Assembly: GCA_913060515.1 (NCBI GenBank)
Contig: CAJXRZ010000043.1
Span: 1 to 49,437 of the forward strand
Length of the DNA stretch: 49,437 nt
Source: an uncultured Pseudomonadota bacterium
GTDB taxonomy: Bacteria; Myxococcota_A; UBA796; CAJQPC01
Reading direction: 5' to 3'
Part shown: positions 1 to 7,390 of the stretch, piece after piece
Layout of the letters: the number at the start of each line of letters is the position of its first letter
Position numbering within the stretch: position 1 is the stretch's first letter
Translations under genes and position numbers: made by a program
Notes under the pieces: generated by a model
What the model saw: only the letters and a program-made list of their open reading frames with translations
Databases searched by the model: none
Told to the model about the DNA's origin: nothing

Positions 1-234
1 CGTTTCAGGAGGCGCGTTGTCCAGAATGGCCTGGTCCAGCTCGGGTGGGGGTGGGGGCTCCTCCAATGCAGAGAGATCCGCGTCCAAGCGGAGCAAAGCT
101 TCCCAGCGCGCTGCCAGCTCGGGGTCCTGCTGCATGTCCTCGCGCAGCTGTGTGGCTTGCTCAAAGTCGAGCTCTCCGTCCAGCAGGCGGGACAGCTCTT
201 CATCGCTCCAGGTCTTCTCGGTGCTCAGGCTCAT
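1..234 (-). CDS. Probable anti-sigma factor, N-terminal part (cut by window edge)
   Basis: Only the first 78 codons are visible; the gene runs off the left edge. The start ATG shares an ATGA overlap with the stop of the ECF sigma gene, so the two should be translationally coupled. The visible protein begins MSLSTEKTWSDEELSRLLDG and continues with an acidic helical stretch (DGEL, then DPELAARWEALLRLDADL) followed by a Pro-rich run. This DGEL...DPEL pattern is typical of the cytoplasmic N-terminus of anti-sigma factors that bind ECF sigma factors. No zinc-binding HxxxCxxC motif is present in the visible part, so it would be a non-zinc type. The assignment rests mainly on position directly after the sigma gene; any membrane segment lies outside the window. 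Confidence 0.6.
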   Translation of the reverse strand, partial: MSLSTEKTWSDEELSRLLDGELDFEQATQLREDMQQDPELAARWEALLRLDADLSALEEPPPPPELDQAILDNAPPET

Positions 235-758
235 TTCATCAGGTCCAGTAGGCGGGCCCTGGCCCGGTGAAGGCGCGACTTGAGGGTGCCAACGGGCAGA
301 CCCTCCGCCTCGGAGATGGCGCTGAGGGGGTGGCCGTGGAGATGGTGCAGGAGCACGATTCGCGCTTGGTCCGGAGGCAGCTTGGCGATGGCGGACTCCA
401 AGAGCGCGATGCGCCTGACTTGGTCCAGCTTCTCGCCGCTGTCGGGGCTTGGGTCTGGGGTCTGGGGATCGAAGGGAAGCACCGTGCCACGCACCTTTCG
501 GGCCCGGTGCGCGTCGATCAGCTTGCGGTGGGCCAGGGTGAGCAGCCAGGTCCGCAGCGAGGCCGCGCCCTTCGGGTCGAACTTCTTCAGCTGCTCGAAG
601 GCGTGGGCCCAGATGGCCTGGTAGGCATCCTCAGGCTCTGGGCTCAAGCGGCGACACAGGCCCCAGAGCGCCGGCCCGTGCTCTTGGAGCAGCTGGGCGC
701 GGGCAGCTTGGTTGCCACTTTGGGCGAGCAGAAGGGCGGGGCTGGCGGACACGGTCAC
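231..758 (-). CDS. ECF-type RNA polymerase sigma factor
   Basis: A 175-residue protein with the two-domain ECF layout. Sigma region 2 lies at about residues 25-90 (EPEDAYQAIWAHAFEQL, then FDPKGAASLRTWLLTLAHR) and region 4 at about 115-172 (LPPDQARIVLLHHLHGHPLS, with the recognition helix in GLPVGTLKSRLHRARARL). It lacks regions 1, 3.0 and 3.1, as ECF factors do. It should direct RNA polymerase to a small envelope or stress regulon, and the downstream overlapping gene is the likely anti-sigma partner. The start is GTG. An ECF-like promoter lies about 30 nt upstream, which fits autoregulation, though the target genes cannot be named. Confidence 0.9.
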   Translation of the reverse strand: MTVSASPALLLAQSGNQAARAQLLQEHGPALWGLCRRLSPEPEDAYQAIWAHAFEQLKKFDPKGAASLRTWLLTLAHRKLIDAHRARKVRGTVLPFDPQTPDPSPDSGEKLDQVRRIALLESAIAKLPPDQARIVLLHHLHGHPLSAISEAEGLPVGTLKSRLHRARARLLDLMK

Positions 759-785
759 TCGGGGCAGACGTCGGGCACAGAGGAG

Positions 786-813
786 TACACGGCTTGAGGG
801 CCAGGTCGGTTCC
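786..813 (-). promoter_or_regulatory. Candidate ECF-type autoregulatory promoter
   Basis: On the minus strand GGAACC (808-813) is followed after 17 nt by GTGTA (786-790), ahead of the sigma gene start at 758. A GGAAC -35 element is the hallmark of many ECF sigma promoters, and such factors often transcribe their own gene. This rests on a motif match only. Confidence 0.45.
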
Positions 814-842
814 CAAGAATCTTCAGAACCTGCCCCGGCTCC

Positions 843-1460
843 TTAGCTGCTCCGGATCTGCTCCACCAGACAGGTCCCCAGCCAATCCAGGGTCACATCG
901 AAGTTCTTCACGTCGTGGCGGTTCACGTTGTCGATGCGCGAGCCCATGCGGGTGCAGCGCGCGACCCAGGCGTTGGTCTCGTCCTCCCCCACGCCCAGCT
1001 TGGCTTGGGCCGTGAGCAGTCGGTACTGCGCGACCCCGCTGTTGGTCTCCATCGCGCCCATTCGCACAGTGGTTCGCAGCACGCCGTCCGCGCGGGCTTC
1101 CTTGAGCAGAGCGCGCCGCGCCTCTGGGGGAAGGTCCACGAACAAGCTGCCCTCTTGGCCGGTGGCTTGCACACGCAGCAGCTCTTCGCCGAGCAGCTTC
1201 AGGCTGGCGTCTCCATCTTCCCGGGTGCGGGCTTCGGCCACCAGGGAGACCCCGTCGATCAGGGTGTAGCCGTCGAACTCCAGCTCCTGGGCCAGGGTGC
1301 CGTCCAGGCGTCCCAAGCGGAGCTGACTGCAGGTGTCCGCGGGCTCACAGGTGGTGGGAAAGACCACCACGCGCATGGGGCCAGGAGCTTGGCTGTTGAC
1401 CCGAAACTCGCCGCTGGGCGTGGGAACGGTGATGCAGGAGATCAGCAGAGAAATCAGCAA
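843..1460 (-). CDS. Putative lipoprotein of unknown function
   Basis: A 205-residue protein that I cannot place in a family. It begins MLISLLISC, a very short uncharged signal with a lipobox Cys at residue 9, so it is predicted to be a lipoprotein. The start is TTG, with a weak GAGG about 9 nt upstream; no better start is visible. The mature part is mixed alpha/beta in composition, with Cys residues in TTCEPADTC and later in ARCTRMGSR and LGTCLVEQI. The latter half (LLTAQAKLGVGEDETNAWVA, then DVKNFDVTLDWLGTC) is helical in character. It lies upstream of the ECF sigma gene on the same strand with an 84-nt gap that holds the candidate ECF promoter, so it is probably a separate unit. Confidence 0.6.
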   Translation of the reverse strand: MLISLLISCITVPTPSGEFRVNSQAPGPMRVVVFPTTCEPADTCSQLRLGRLDGTLAQELEFDGYTLIDGVSLVAEARTREDGDASLKLLGEELLRVQATGQEGSLFVDLPPEARRALLKEARADGVLRTTVRMGAMETNSGVAQYRLLTAQAKLGVGEDETNAWVARCTRMGSRIDNVNRHDVKNFDVTLDWLGTCLVEQIRSS

Positions 1461-1531
1461 GGGGAGGTCCTCATCCGTGGGGTTGTTGGCGGTGTACCCT
1501 GCGGGTGCGACCCTGTCATTTGGAGCAGCGC

Positions 1532-1990
1532 ATGCACCTACGCCACCTGACCCCCGGCGAGCCTGAGATCATCCTCCAAGTGGCCTCGCGCATGAGAAGC
1601 ACTCTGGTTGAGGTGCTCGGAGAGGAGCGGGGCCAGAGCCTATACAGCCTGGATTGGCTGCGGGACCGGGTGCTCTTTCACATCGAGAGCGGACGCGTCT
1701 TGTTGGCCGAGGACGAAGGGGAGCTGCTGGGCCACTGCATGCTTCGGGTGGAAGGGGAGCTTGGCCTGTACGCGACGAGCTACGTGCGCCCGGAATCTCG
1801 GCGCTCAGGAGTGGCTCAGGCCTTGATTTCCGCAGGCGAGGTCTGGTTCAAATCGCGGGGAGTACGGCACCTTGCGACGGACACGGCTCTGGGAAACACC
1901 AAGCTGATTCGGCTCTTCGAGGCGCGCGGCTTTGTGGTCGTTCACAGCACGGAGCAGATGCTGCGCTTGCAGAAGCCCCTCTCGTTGTGA
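1532..1990 (+). CDS. GNAT-family N-acetyltransferase
   Basis: A 152-residue GNAT protein, predicted to move an acetyl group from acetyl-CoA to an amine or protein N-terminus; the substrate is unknown. The core fold is visible: strand 4 in GHCMLRVEGELGLYATSYVR, the acetyl-CoA loop in PESRRSGVAQALI (an R-x-x-G-x-A/G variant), then the NTKLIRLFEARGFV motif typical of the C-terminal part of the fold. The ATG at 1532 is preferred over an in-frame upstream start at 1505 because GGAG (1522-1525) lies 6 nt before it. The gene is divergent from the lipoprotein at 843-1460 and shares a short intergenic region with it. Confidence 0.85.
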   Translation: MHLRHLTPGEPEIILQVASRMRSTLVEVLGEERGQSLYSLDWLRDRVLFHIESGRVLLAEDEGELLGHCMLRVEGELGLYATSYVRPESRRSGVAQALISAGEVWFKSRGVRHLATDTALGNTKLIRLFEARGFVVVHSTEQMLRLQKPLSL

Positions 1991-2147
1991 GCTCAGTGGC
2001 GTGGTGTGAGCAGCCGCTCCCTGCGGCGAAGTAGGAGCATGCCCAGGCCCATTGCAGCGTTTTGATACAACCCCGCCTTCGCTCCGGCTTCTCTGGTACC
2101 CACTTAGGTGCACCTGCACCTGCAGACCGCCCCGTCCCGGAGACCCC

Positions 2148-2900
2148 ATGATTCTCGCCTTGACCCTCGCCCTGGCCTGCACCGACACCTCCTCCAACAC
2201 GGACGAGGGCGTGGACTCGCCTGGGGAGGAGCCTGAATGGATGGCGCCCACTGGCGGCGTGGTCACCGTCGAGACCCGGGATGGGGTGACCTTGGAGGCG
2301 GACTACCTGCCCAGTGCGACCCAAGGGCCCGCCATCGTGCTCCTGCACATGATTCCCCCCGGCAACACCCGCGCAGACTGGCCGGACAGCTTCCAGGAGG
2401 CCTTGGGCGCGCAAGGCTGGTCGGTGATGGCTGTTGACCGCCGCGGGGCCGGTGGCTCGGGCGGTGACGCGGTCGATGCCTACCAAGGGGAAGCAGGCAA
2501 GTACGACGTCGAGGCCTGCGTGAAGAAGCTGGTCGATGACGGCTACGCCCAAGTCGCCATCATTGGGGCCTCCAACGGCACCACCTCCATGGTGGACTAC
2601 GCCGTGTGGGCCGAGGGAGAAGGCCTGCCTGTGCCCCTGGGCTTGGCCTACATGTCCGGTGGCGCCTACACCGAGAGCCAGAACCAGATGGAGAGCGTGC
2701 CCCAGGTCCCGATGGCCTTTTTGTACCCGCCAAACGAGGCGGGATGGTCAGAGGGCAACCAGGATCTGGATCCCGGGACCTGGCGCTGGCACAGCTACGA
2801 GAACGGGGACCACGGCACGCGCCTGTTTGGCACCCCGGACGCGGCACAGGTCGAGTCGGACTTGTTGGCCTTCACGGCCACGCTCTTGCCGGACGACTGA
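2148..2900 (+). CDS. Alpha/beta-hydrolase fold lipoprotein
   Basis: A 250-residue exported hydrolase. MILALTLALAC is a short uncharged lipoprotein signal with the acylated Cys at residue 11, followed by a Ser/Thr/Asp-rich linker. The fold is clear: the strand and oxyanion region in AIVLLHMIPPG, the helix ending in DRRGAGGSGG, the nucleophile elbow G-A-S-N-G in IIGASNGTTSMVDYA, and a C-terminal His in YENGDHGTRLF that would complete the triad. The likely activity is esterase or peptidase-like; the substrate is unknown. The start at 2148 was chosen because it gives a signal peptide and has CGGAG just upstream; an earlier in-frame start at 2052 would add an implausible N-terminus. It is convergent with copZ, with 17 nt between. 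Confidence 0.85.
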   Translation: MILALTLALACTDTSSNTDEGVDSPGEEPEWMAPTGGVVTVETRDGVTLEADYLPSATQGPAIVLLHMIPPGNTRADWPDSFQEALGAQGWSVMAVDRRGAGGSGGDAVDAYQGEAGKYDVEACVKKLVDDGYAQVAIIGASNGTTSMVDYAVWAEGEGLPVPLGLAYMSGGAYTESQNQMESVPQVPMAFLYPPNEAGWSEGNQDLDPGTWRWHSYENGDHGTRLFGTPDAAQVESDLLAFTATLLPDD

Positions 2901-2917
2901 AGCCTTGGGGTTCTGGC

Positions 2918-3127
2918 TCAGAGCGCTCCGCCAAACTCAAAGCCCGCGTTCTCACTGGCCTTCTTGATGGCCGCCGGGTCGTGCGCTCCATGCACCACGA
3001 CCTGGTTCTCCTCGTGGGAGACCTCTGCCTTGAGCCCAGGCGCTGCTTTGGCCAGGGCCTTTGTCATCGCAGAGCTGCATCCGCCGCAGGTCATGCCCGT
3101 CACGCGGTAGCTGGTGGTGTTGCTCAT
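2918..3127 (-). CDS. copZ: Copper chaperone, HMA domain (CopZ-like)
   Basis: A 69-residue single heavy-metal-associated domain. The Cu(I)-binding loop is GMTCGGC near residues 11-17, within the beta-alpha-beta-beta-alpha-beta fold (YRVTGMTCGGCSSAMTKALA ... NQVVVHG ... ASENAGFEF). Such proteins carry Cu(I) in the cytoplasm to the P-type ATPase or to the copper sensor. The start ATG overlaps the cueR stop by 4 nt (ATGA), making it the last gene of copA-cueR-copZ. Expression should be copper-induced through the CueR promoter upstream of copA. Confidence 0.93.
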   Translation of the reverse strand: MSNTTSYRVTGMTCGGCSSAMTKALAKAAPGLKAEVSHEENQVVVHGAHDPAAIKKASENAGFEFGGAL

Positions 3128-3531
3128 TTACTCGTCCTCTCAGTGTGGGGTTCGAGCGCCTCCAGGATGGGGCACTCCGGTCGGTGGTCGCCGTGGCAGG
3201 CGTGCACCAGGTGTCCGAGCTCGTCGCGGAGGCGCTGGAGCTCGTTGATGCGTGAGTCGATGTCCTGGATACGGGACTGGGCAAGGGCCCGGACCTCGCC
3301 GCTGCTGCGCTGCTTGTTCTGCCAGAGACCCAGCAGGGAGCGCACCTCTTCCAGGGGGAATCCGAGCTCTCTGGACTTGCGAATGAAGCTCAGAGTGCGC
3401 ACGGCCTCCTCGTCGTAGACGCGGTAGCCGTTCTCGCTGCGGGCCGGGCTCTCGATCAGGTCCACCGACTCGTAGTAGCGAATGGTCTTGGCCGGAACGC
3501 CGGAGCGCTTGGCGAGGGTGCCAATGTTCAT
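3124..3531 (-). CDS. cueR: Cu(I)-responsive MerR-family regulator CueR
   Basis: A 135-residue MerR-family activator, the same length as Escherichia coli CueR. The N-terminal winged helix is MNIGTLAKRSGVPAKTIRYY, followed by YRVYDEEAVRTLSFIRKSRELGF and a long dimerisation helix. The metal loop has Cys112 and Cys120 (ACHGDHRPECPI), the same spacing and numbering as the Cu(I) ligands of E. coli CueR. The ATG at 3531 was chosen for this match; an in-frame start at 3585 would overlap copA. CueR bound to Cu(I) or Ag(I) untwists promoters with 19-bp spacers. Placed between copA and copZ, it is probably in a copper-induced operon and so controls its own supply. Confidence 0.94.
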   Translation of the reverse strand: MNIGTLAKRSGVPAKTIRYYESVDLIESPARSENGYRVYDEEAVRTLSFIRKSRELGFPLEEVRSLLGLWQNKQRSSGEVRALAQSRIQDIDSRINELQRLRDELGHLVHACHGDHRPECPILEALEPHTERTSK

Positions 3532-3566
3532 GCTTTGGACCTTCAAAGGTGGGTTCTGCGGGCGCT

Positions 3567-5939
3567 TCATACGCTGGGCCGCCATCTGCGCAGGAGCAGC
3601 GCGTTGCTGACCACGCTGACCGAGGAGAGGGCCATGGCCGCTCCGGCGAGCATGGGGTTGAGCAGTCCAAGGGCGGCCAGCGGCAGGCCCACTGCGTTGT
3701 AGGCAAAGGCCCAGAACAGGTTCTGGCGAATCTTGCGCGAGGTCGCCCTGGAGATGTCGATGGCGTCGGAGACCAGGAGCGGCTCGGAGCGCATCAAGGT
3801 GATTCCTGCGGTGTGCATCGCCACGTCGGTGCCTGTGGACATGGCAAAGCCCACGTCTGCTGCGGCCAGGGCAGGGGCGTCGTTTACGCCGTCACCGACC
3901 ATGGCGACCTTGTGGCCAGCGGCCTGTAGGCGCTCGATCTCGGCGGCCTTGTCGGCTGGCATGACCTCGGCGTGGAAGCGATCGATGCCCAGCGCTGCTG
4001 CCACAGAGGCCGCTGTGCGCGGGTTGTCTCCCGTGAGCATCACCGTGCTCACTCCTGCATTTCTGAGCCGCTCTACCGCCTTCTTGGCGCTCTCCCGCAC
4101 CGGGTCGCTGACGGCGAGCCAGCCCAGCAGAGTCTCGCCTTGGGCCACCAACATCACCGTACCTTGCTCCTGCAGGGTGGTGATCTGGGGGAGGTGCGCG
4201 CTCAGATCGTGGCCCAGCTCTTCAAACCAAGGAGGGCTTCCTACCCTGACCTCGCCCGCGCTCAGGCTGGCTTGGATGCCTCGGCCTACATGTGCTTGGA
4301 AGGTCTCCACAGGCTCTAGGGTCAAGCCCTGCTCCTCAGCCGCCTCCAGGATGGCCCGGGCAAGTGGATGCTCGGAGCCTTGTTGGGCTGATGCGGCGCT
4401 CAGCAGCAGGGCCTGCTCTTCCCCATGGACCGCATGCAAGCTGTGCAGCTTGGGAAGGCCCAGTGTGAGGGTGCCCGTCTTGTCGAAGACCACTGTGTCC
4501 ACACTGTGCGCGTGCTCGATGGCCTCGGCGTCCTGAATCAGGATTCCTGCTTTGGCTGCAGCACCCGTTCCGACCATCAATGCGGTCGGGGTCGCCAGCC
4601 CCAAGGCGCAGGGACAAGCAATGACCAGCACCGCCACCGAGGCCAGCATGGCGTCTTGTACAGGGTGACCCAAGACGATCCATGCCACCAAGGTGATCAG
4701 CGCGATGGCCACCACAGTGGGCACGAAGATGGCGGAGATCTTGTCCACCGTCTTCTGGATGGGGGCCTTCTTGGCCTGGGCGCCTTCGACCATGCTGATG
4801 ATCTGCGCCAGGGTGCTCTCCGAGCCCACCCGTGTGGTCTCTACGCGAAGCAGTCCGTCTCCGTTGATGGAGCCACCGGTCACCGCCTCGCCCTCTGCGC
4901 GGGTCACGGGCAGGCTCTCGCCGGTCAGCAGGCTCTCGTCCAAGGTCGACGTGCCGCTCAGGATGCGGCCATCGACGGGCACCCGCTCTCCGGGGCGCAC
5001 CAAGACGACCTCTCCGCTTCCTACGGCCTCTGCCGGTACCTCGACCACTGCCCCATCGCGCTCTACGCGGGCCAGCTCTGGCCGCAAGGCCGTGAGCGCT
5101 TCGATGGCCTGTGTGGTGCTGCGCTTGGCCCGCCGCTCCATCCACTTGCCAGCCAAGATGAGCGTGATGACAACGGCTGCGCTCTCAAAGTAGAGGGGGC
5201 CGCCGTTGCTCAAGTTGAAGAGGGAGAGGGCAAAGGCAGAGGAGGTGCCCAATGCGACCAGCACGTCCATGTTGGCTAGGCCGCCGCGAAGGGAGGCGTA
5301 GGCGCCCTTGTAGAAGCGCGCACCGGCGATGAGCTGAACGGGGAGCGCCAGGGCCAGCTGGGCCCAACCGGGCGGCATCCAGTGAACGCCGAAGGGCATG
5401 AGCACCATGGGGAGCACAAGAGGCGCGCTGAGCAAGGCGGCGCCGACCAAGACGATGAGCTCCTTGCGGTCCTCGGCGGCTTGCGCCTCTCTGCGTGCCA
5501 GGCGCTGCTCTGCGTTGGAGGCGGTGAGCTGGGCGGTGTATCCAGCCTCCTCGACAGCCGTCTGCAGGGCCTCGGCGTTGGTGAGGCCTGGGGTGTAGGC
5601 CACGGTGGCCACCTCAGTGGCCAGGTTCACTTGGGCAGAGAGCACGCCCGGCTGAGCCTTGAGCACCTTCTCGATGCGTCCGGAGCAGGTCGCGCAGGTC
5701 ATCCCGCCAACCGCGAGACGCAAGCTTTGAGCAGGCACCTCAAAGCCGGCGTCGGACACCGCTTCCACCAGCGCAGCAGGCTGAAGCAGCTCCGGGGCGT
5801 ACTCCAGGTGTGCCTCTTCCGTGATCAGGTTGACGCTGACCTGCGAGACCCCTTCCAGGCGTGTGAACACACGCTCGAGGCGGGTCGCGCATGCGGCACA
5901 GGTCATGCCCTTGATGGGCAGGTTGATCCCTTGGCTCAT
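3567..5939 (-). CDS. copA: Cu(I)-exporting P1B-type ATPase CopA
   Basis: A 790-residue inner-membrane copper pump. Two N-terminal HMA domains carry GMTCAAC (near residue 11) and GMTCATC (near 79). Eight membrane helices follow, with the transport motif CPC in IACPCALGLATPTALM, the phosphorylated Asp486 in DKTGT, the SEHPLA motif of the nucleotide domain, and GDGVNDAPAL. The last helices hold FAYNAVGLPLAAL and MALSSVSVV, matching the YN and MxxSS signatures of the Cu(I)/Ag(I) subgroup. It hydrolyses ATP to move Cu(I) to the periplasm. It heads the copA-cueR-copZ operon; cueR begins 35 nt after its stop. The CueR promoter lies 34-64 nt upstream of its start. Confidence 0.97.
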   Translation of the reverse strand: MSQGINLPIKGMTCAACATRLERVFTRLEGVSQVSVNLITEEAHLEYAPELLQPAALVEAVSDAGFEVPAQSLRLAVGGMTCATCSGRIEKVLKAQPGVLSAQVNLATEVATVAYTPGLTNAEALQTAVEEAGYTAQLTASNAEQRLARREAQAAEDRKELIVLVGAALLSAPLVLPMVLMPFGVHWMPPGWAQLALALPVQLIAGARFYKGAYASLRGGLANMDVLVALGTSSAFALSLFNLSNGGPLYFESAAVVITLILAGKWMERRAKRSTTQAIEALTALRPELARVERDGAVVEVPAEAVGSGEVVLVRPGERVPVDGRILSGTSTLDESLLTGESLPVTRAEGEAVTGGSINGDGLLRVETTRVGSESTLAQIISMVEGAQAKKAPIQKTVDKISAIFVPTVVAIALITLVAWIVLGHPVQDAMLASVAVLVIACPCALGLATPTALMVGTGAAAKAGILIQDAEAIEHAHSVDTVVFDKTGTLTLGLPKLHSLHAVHGEEQALLLSAASAQQGSEHPLARAILEAAEEQGLTLEPVETFQAHVGRGIQASLSAGEVRVGSPPWFEELGHDLSAHLPQITTLQEQGTVMLVAQGETLLGWLAVSDPVRESAKKAVERLRNAGVSTVMLTGDNPRTAASVAAALGIDRFHAEVMPADKAAEIERLQAAGHKVAMVGDGVNDAPALAAADVGFAMSTGTDVAMHTAGITLMRSEPLLVSDAIDISRATSRKIRQNLFWAFAYNAVGLPLAALGLLNPMLAGAAMALSSVSVVSNALLLRRWRPSV

Positions 5940-5972
5940 GATCGCTCCAGCAGCCGATGCTCGGCTACTCCC

Positions 5973-6003
5973 TACATAGAGCTTCCAGTCGCTGGAAGGT
6001 CAA
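5973..6003 (-). promoter_or_regulatory. CueR-type copA promoter with operator dyad
   Basis: Minus-strand -35 TTGACC (5998-6003) and -10 TATGTA (5973-5978) are separated by 19 bp, the abnormal spacing that MerR-family activators require. The spacer holds a perfect inverted repeat CTTCCAG-CGA-CTGGAAG (5982-5998), closely matching known CueR sites. Transcription would start about 25-30 nt before the copA ATG. Confidence 0.93.
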
Positions 6004-6059
6004 GGCAGCATCTCAGAATGGGTGCTGTTTTTCTGGAGCAAGCGCCCGGAGGGCGGCCT

Positions 6060-7352
6060 CTACTGGGTCTCGAGCCAGGCCAAGGCGGCGGCGAGCACGG
6101 GGTCGCCTTCTTCAGCCCAGGGGACCACTTGGTCGGGGGCCAGTCCGGTGCCCTCGTAGATCTTTCCTTGGCTGTCCATGGTGAGCATGGTGGGCATGTG
6201 CAGGCGGGTGTCGTTGCCCAAGTCCACGATGGTGGTCTCGCCGGCCGCTCCGTAGGTCGGGCCACCGAAAGTGCGCACGCGCTCTCCCTGCTGCATCACG
6301 AGCAAGAAGGCCTCGTTTACGCCCATGTTGGTTGGGCCCTGGAGTACGGCTACCGGCTTGTTGTAGCGGGGACGCTCTGGGTCAGCGGCCAAGTACTCTG
6401 GATTCCCGACCTGACCCTTCTCGAAGGTGGCGGTCTGGCCGTAGATGGCCTGGTCGTTGAGGAAGTGGCCCGCCATTGCCAGCGCCAAATCCAGGTCGCC
6501 GCCGCGGTTGGCTCGCACATCGATGATGAGACCTTGGCCAGCCTCGAGCTCTTTGAGGGCCTGGGTGTAGAGCTCGGCGGAGTCCACCTCTTCGGTGCTG
6601 TTCCAGTAGTCGATGGTCAGGTAGCCAACAGTGGGACTGGCTTGGGCTTGCATCACGCTGGCGCTCAGAGAGCGGATGTCGGTGATGAGGCCCAGGGTGC
6701 GTCGGCGGTCGTAGTTCGGCGTGACCGTTGGACGGTAGGTGGGGCTCAGATCCTCTTTGAGTTGCAGCTGGATGCTCAGGTCGCCCAGAAGGGCCAGCTG
6801 CTCGATGGCCACCTTGGCAAAGTCATTGGAGTTTCGCGCTGGGTAGAGCTTGGCTTGGGTCTCCTTCTCCCAGCTCGTCCAGTCCACCTCGCGTTGGGCG
6901 CGGTAGGCGTAGTCTTCTTGTAGGGCCTGAATCATGCGGTCGGCGGCCACTTGGTGCCGGGCGATGGGCTGGTTCTCCGTGGTCAACTCGTTGGTGGAGA
7001 AGCGCACCACGGTGGTCTCCAGCGGCGACCCATTCAGGCTGACAAAGCCCTGATCCTGGCCTGGATTCAAGGTGAAGCTGTAGGTGGTGTTGGGCTCCAA
7101 GACGGCGCTGAAGGACCAGATGGTGTCGTTCATCCAGTGGGGCTCTTTGGTGGGCTCCGGTATGTTCCCCTGATCCCAGTCAAAGCTGCGTGCGTCCATG
7201 CCCACGTCGAACTCCACCACCACAGCCACCGGACCGGCGGGCACGACCTTGTCCTGCGCTGGGCGGGTGAAGATGACCTCGGGCTGGGGAGGGTCCTCCG
7301 CATGTACGGATTGGACGCTGGGCAGACAGGACAGGAGCAGTGCAGTGATCAT
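6060..7352 (-). CDS. S41-peptidase-like lipoprotein lacking the catalytic Ser
   Basis: A 430-residue exported protein. MITALLLSC is a minimal lipoprotein signal with the Cys at residue 9. Residues of about 25-120 look like a bacterial Ig-like domain (PEVIFTRPAQDKVVPAGPVA ... TTYSFTLNPG). Residues of about 220-425 match the core of S41 (tail-specific/tricorn-type) peptidases: GYLTIDYWN, the GQGLIIDVRANRGGDLDLAL strand-helix, KPVAVLQGPTNMGVNEAFLL and RTFGGPTYGAAGET. In active members the nucleophile sits in a T-A-S-A-x-E motif; by alignment to the conserved Glu, that Ser is Gly344 here (MGVNE). It may be a binding protein rather than a protease. The gene follows the copA promoter region on the same strand and has no other clear partner. 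Confidence 0.75.
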   Translation of the reverse strand: MITALLLSCLPSVQSVHAEDPPQPEVIFTRPAQDKVVPAGPVAVVVEFDVGMDARSFDWDQGNIPEPTKEPHWMNDTIWSFSAVLEPNTTYSFTLNPGQDQGFVSLNGSPLETTVVRFSTNELTTENQPIARHQVAADRMIQALQEDYAYRAQREVDWTSWEKETQAKLYPARNSNDFAKVAIEQLALLGDLSIQLQLKEDLSPTYRPTVTPNYDRRRTLGLITDIRSLSASVMQAQASPTVGYLTIDYWNSTEEVDSAELYTQALKELEAGQGLIIDVRANRGGDLDLALAMAGHFLNDQAIYGQTATFEKGQVGNPEYLAADPERPRYNKPVAVLQGPTNMGVNEAFLLVMQQGERVRTFGGPTYGAAGETTIVDLGNDTRLHMPTMLTMDSQGKIYEGTGLAPDQVVPWAEEGDPVLAAALAWLETQ

Positions 7353-7390
7353 TGAAGATCTCTAACCCCCGCACTGCGCCTGTGTTCCTT

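Noticed and set aside
1991-2147. Possible small RNA gene between the GNAT and hydrolase genes
   Set aside because: Only a 4-bp GCCG/CGGC hairpin and no promoter or T-run were found; nothing supports an RNA gene.
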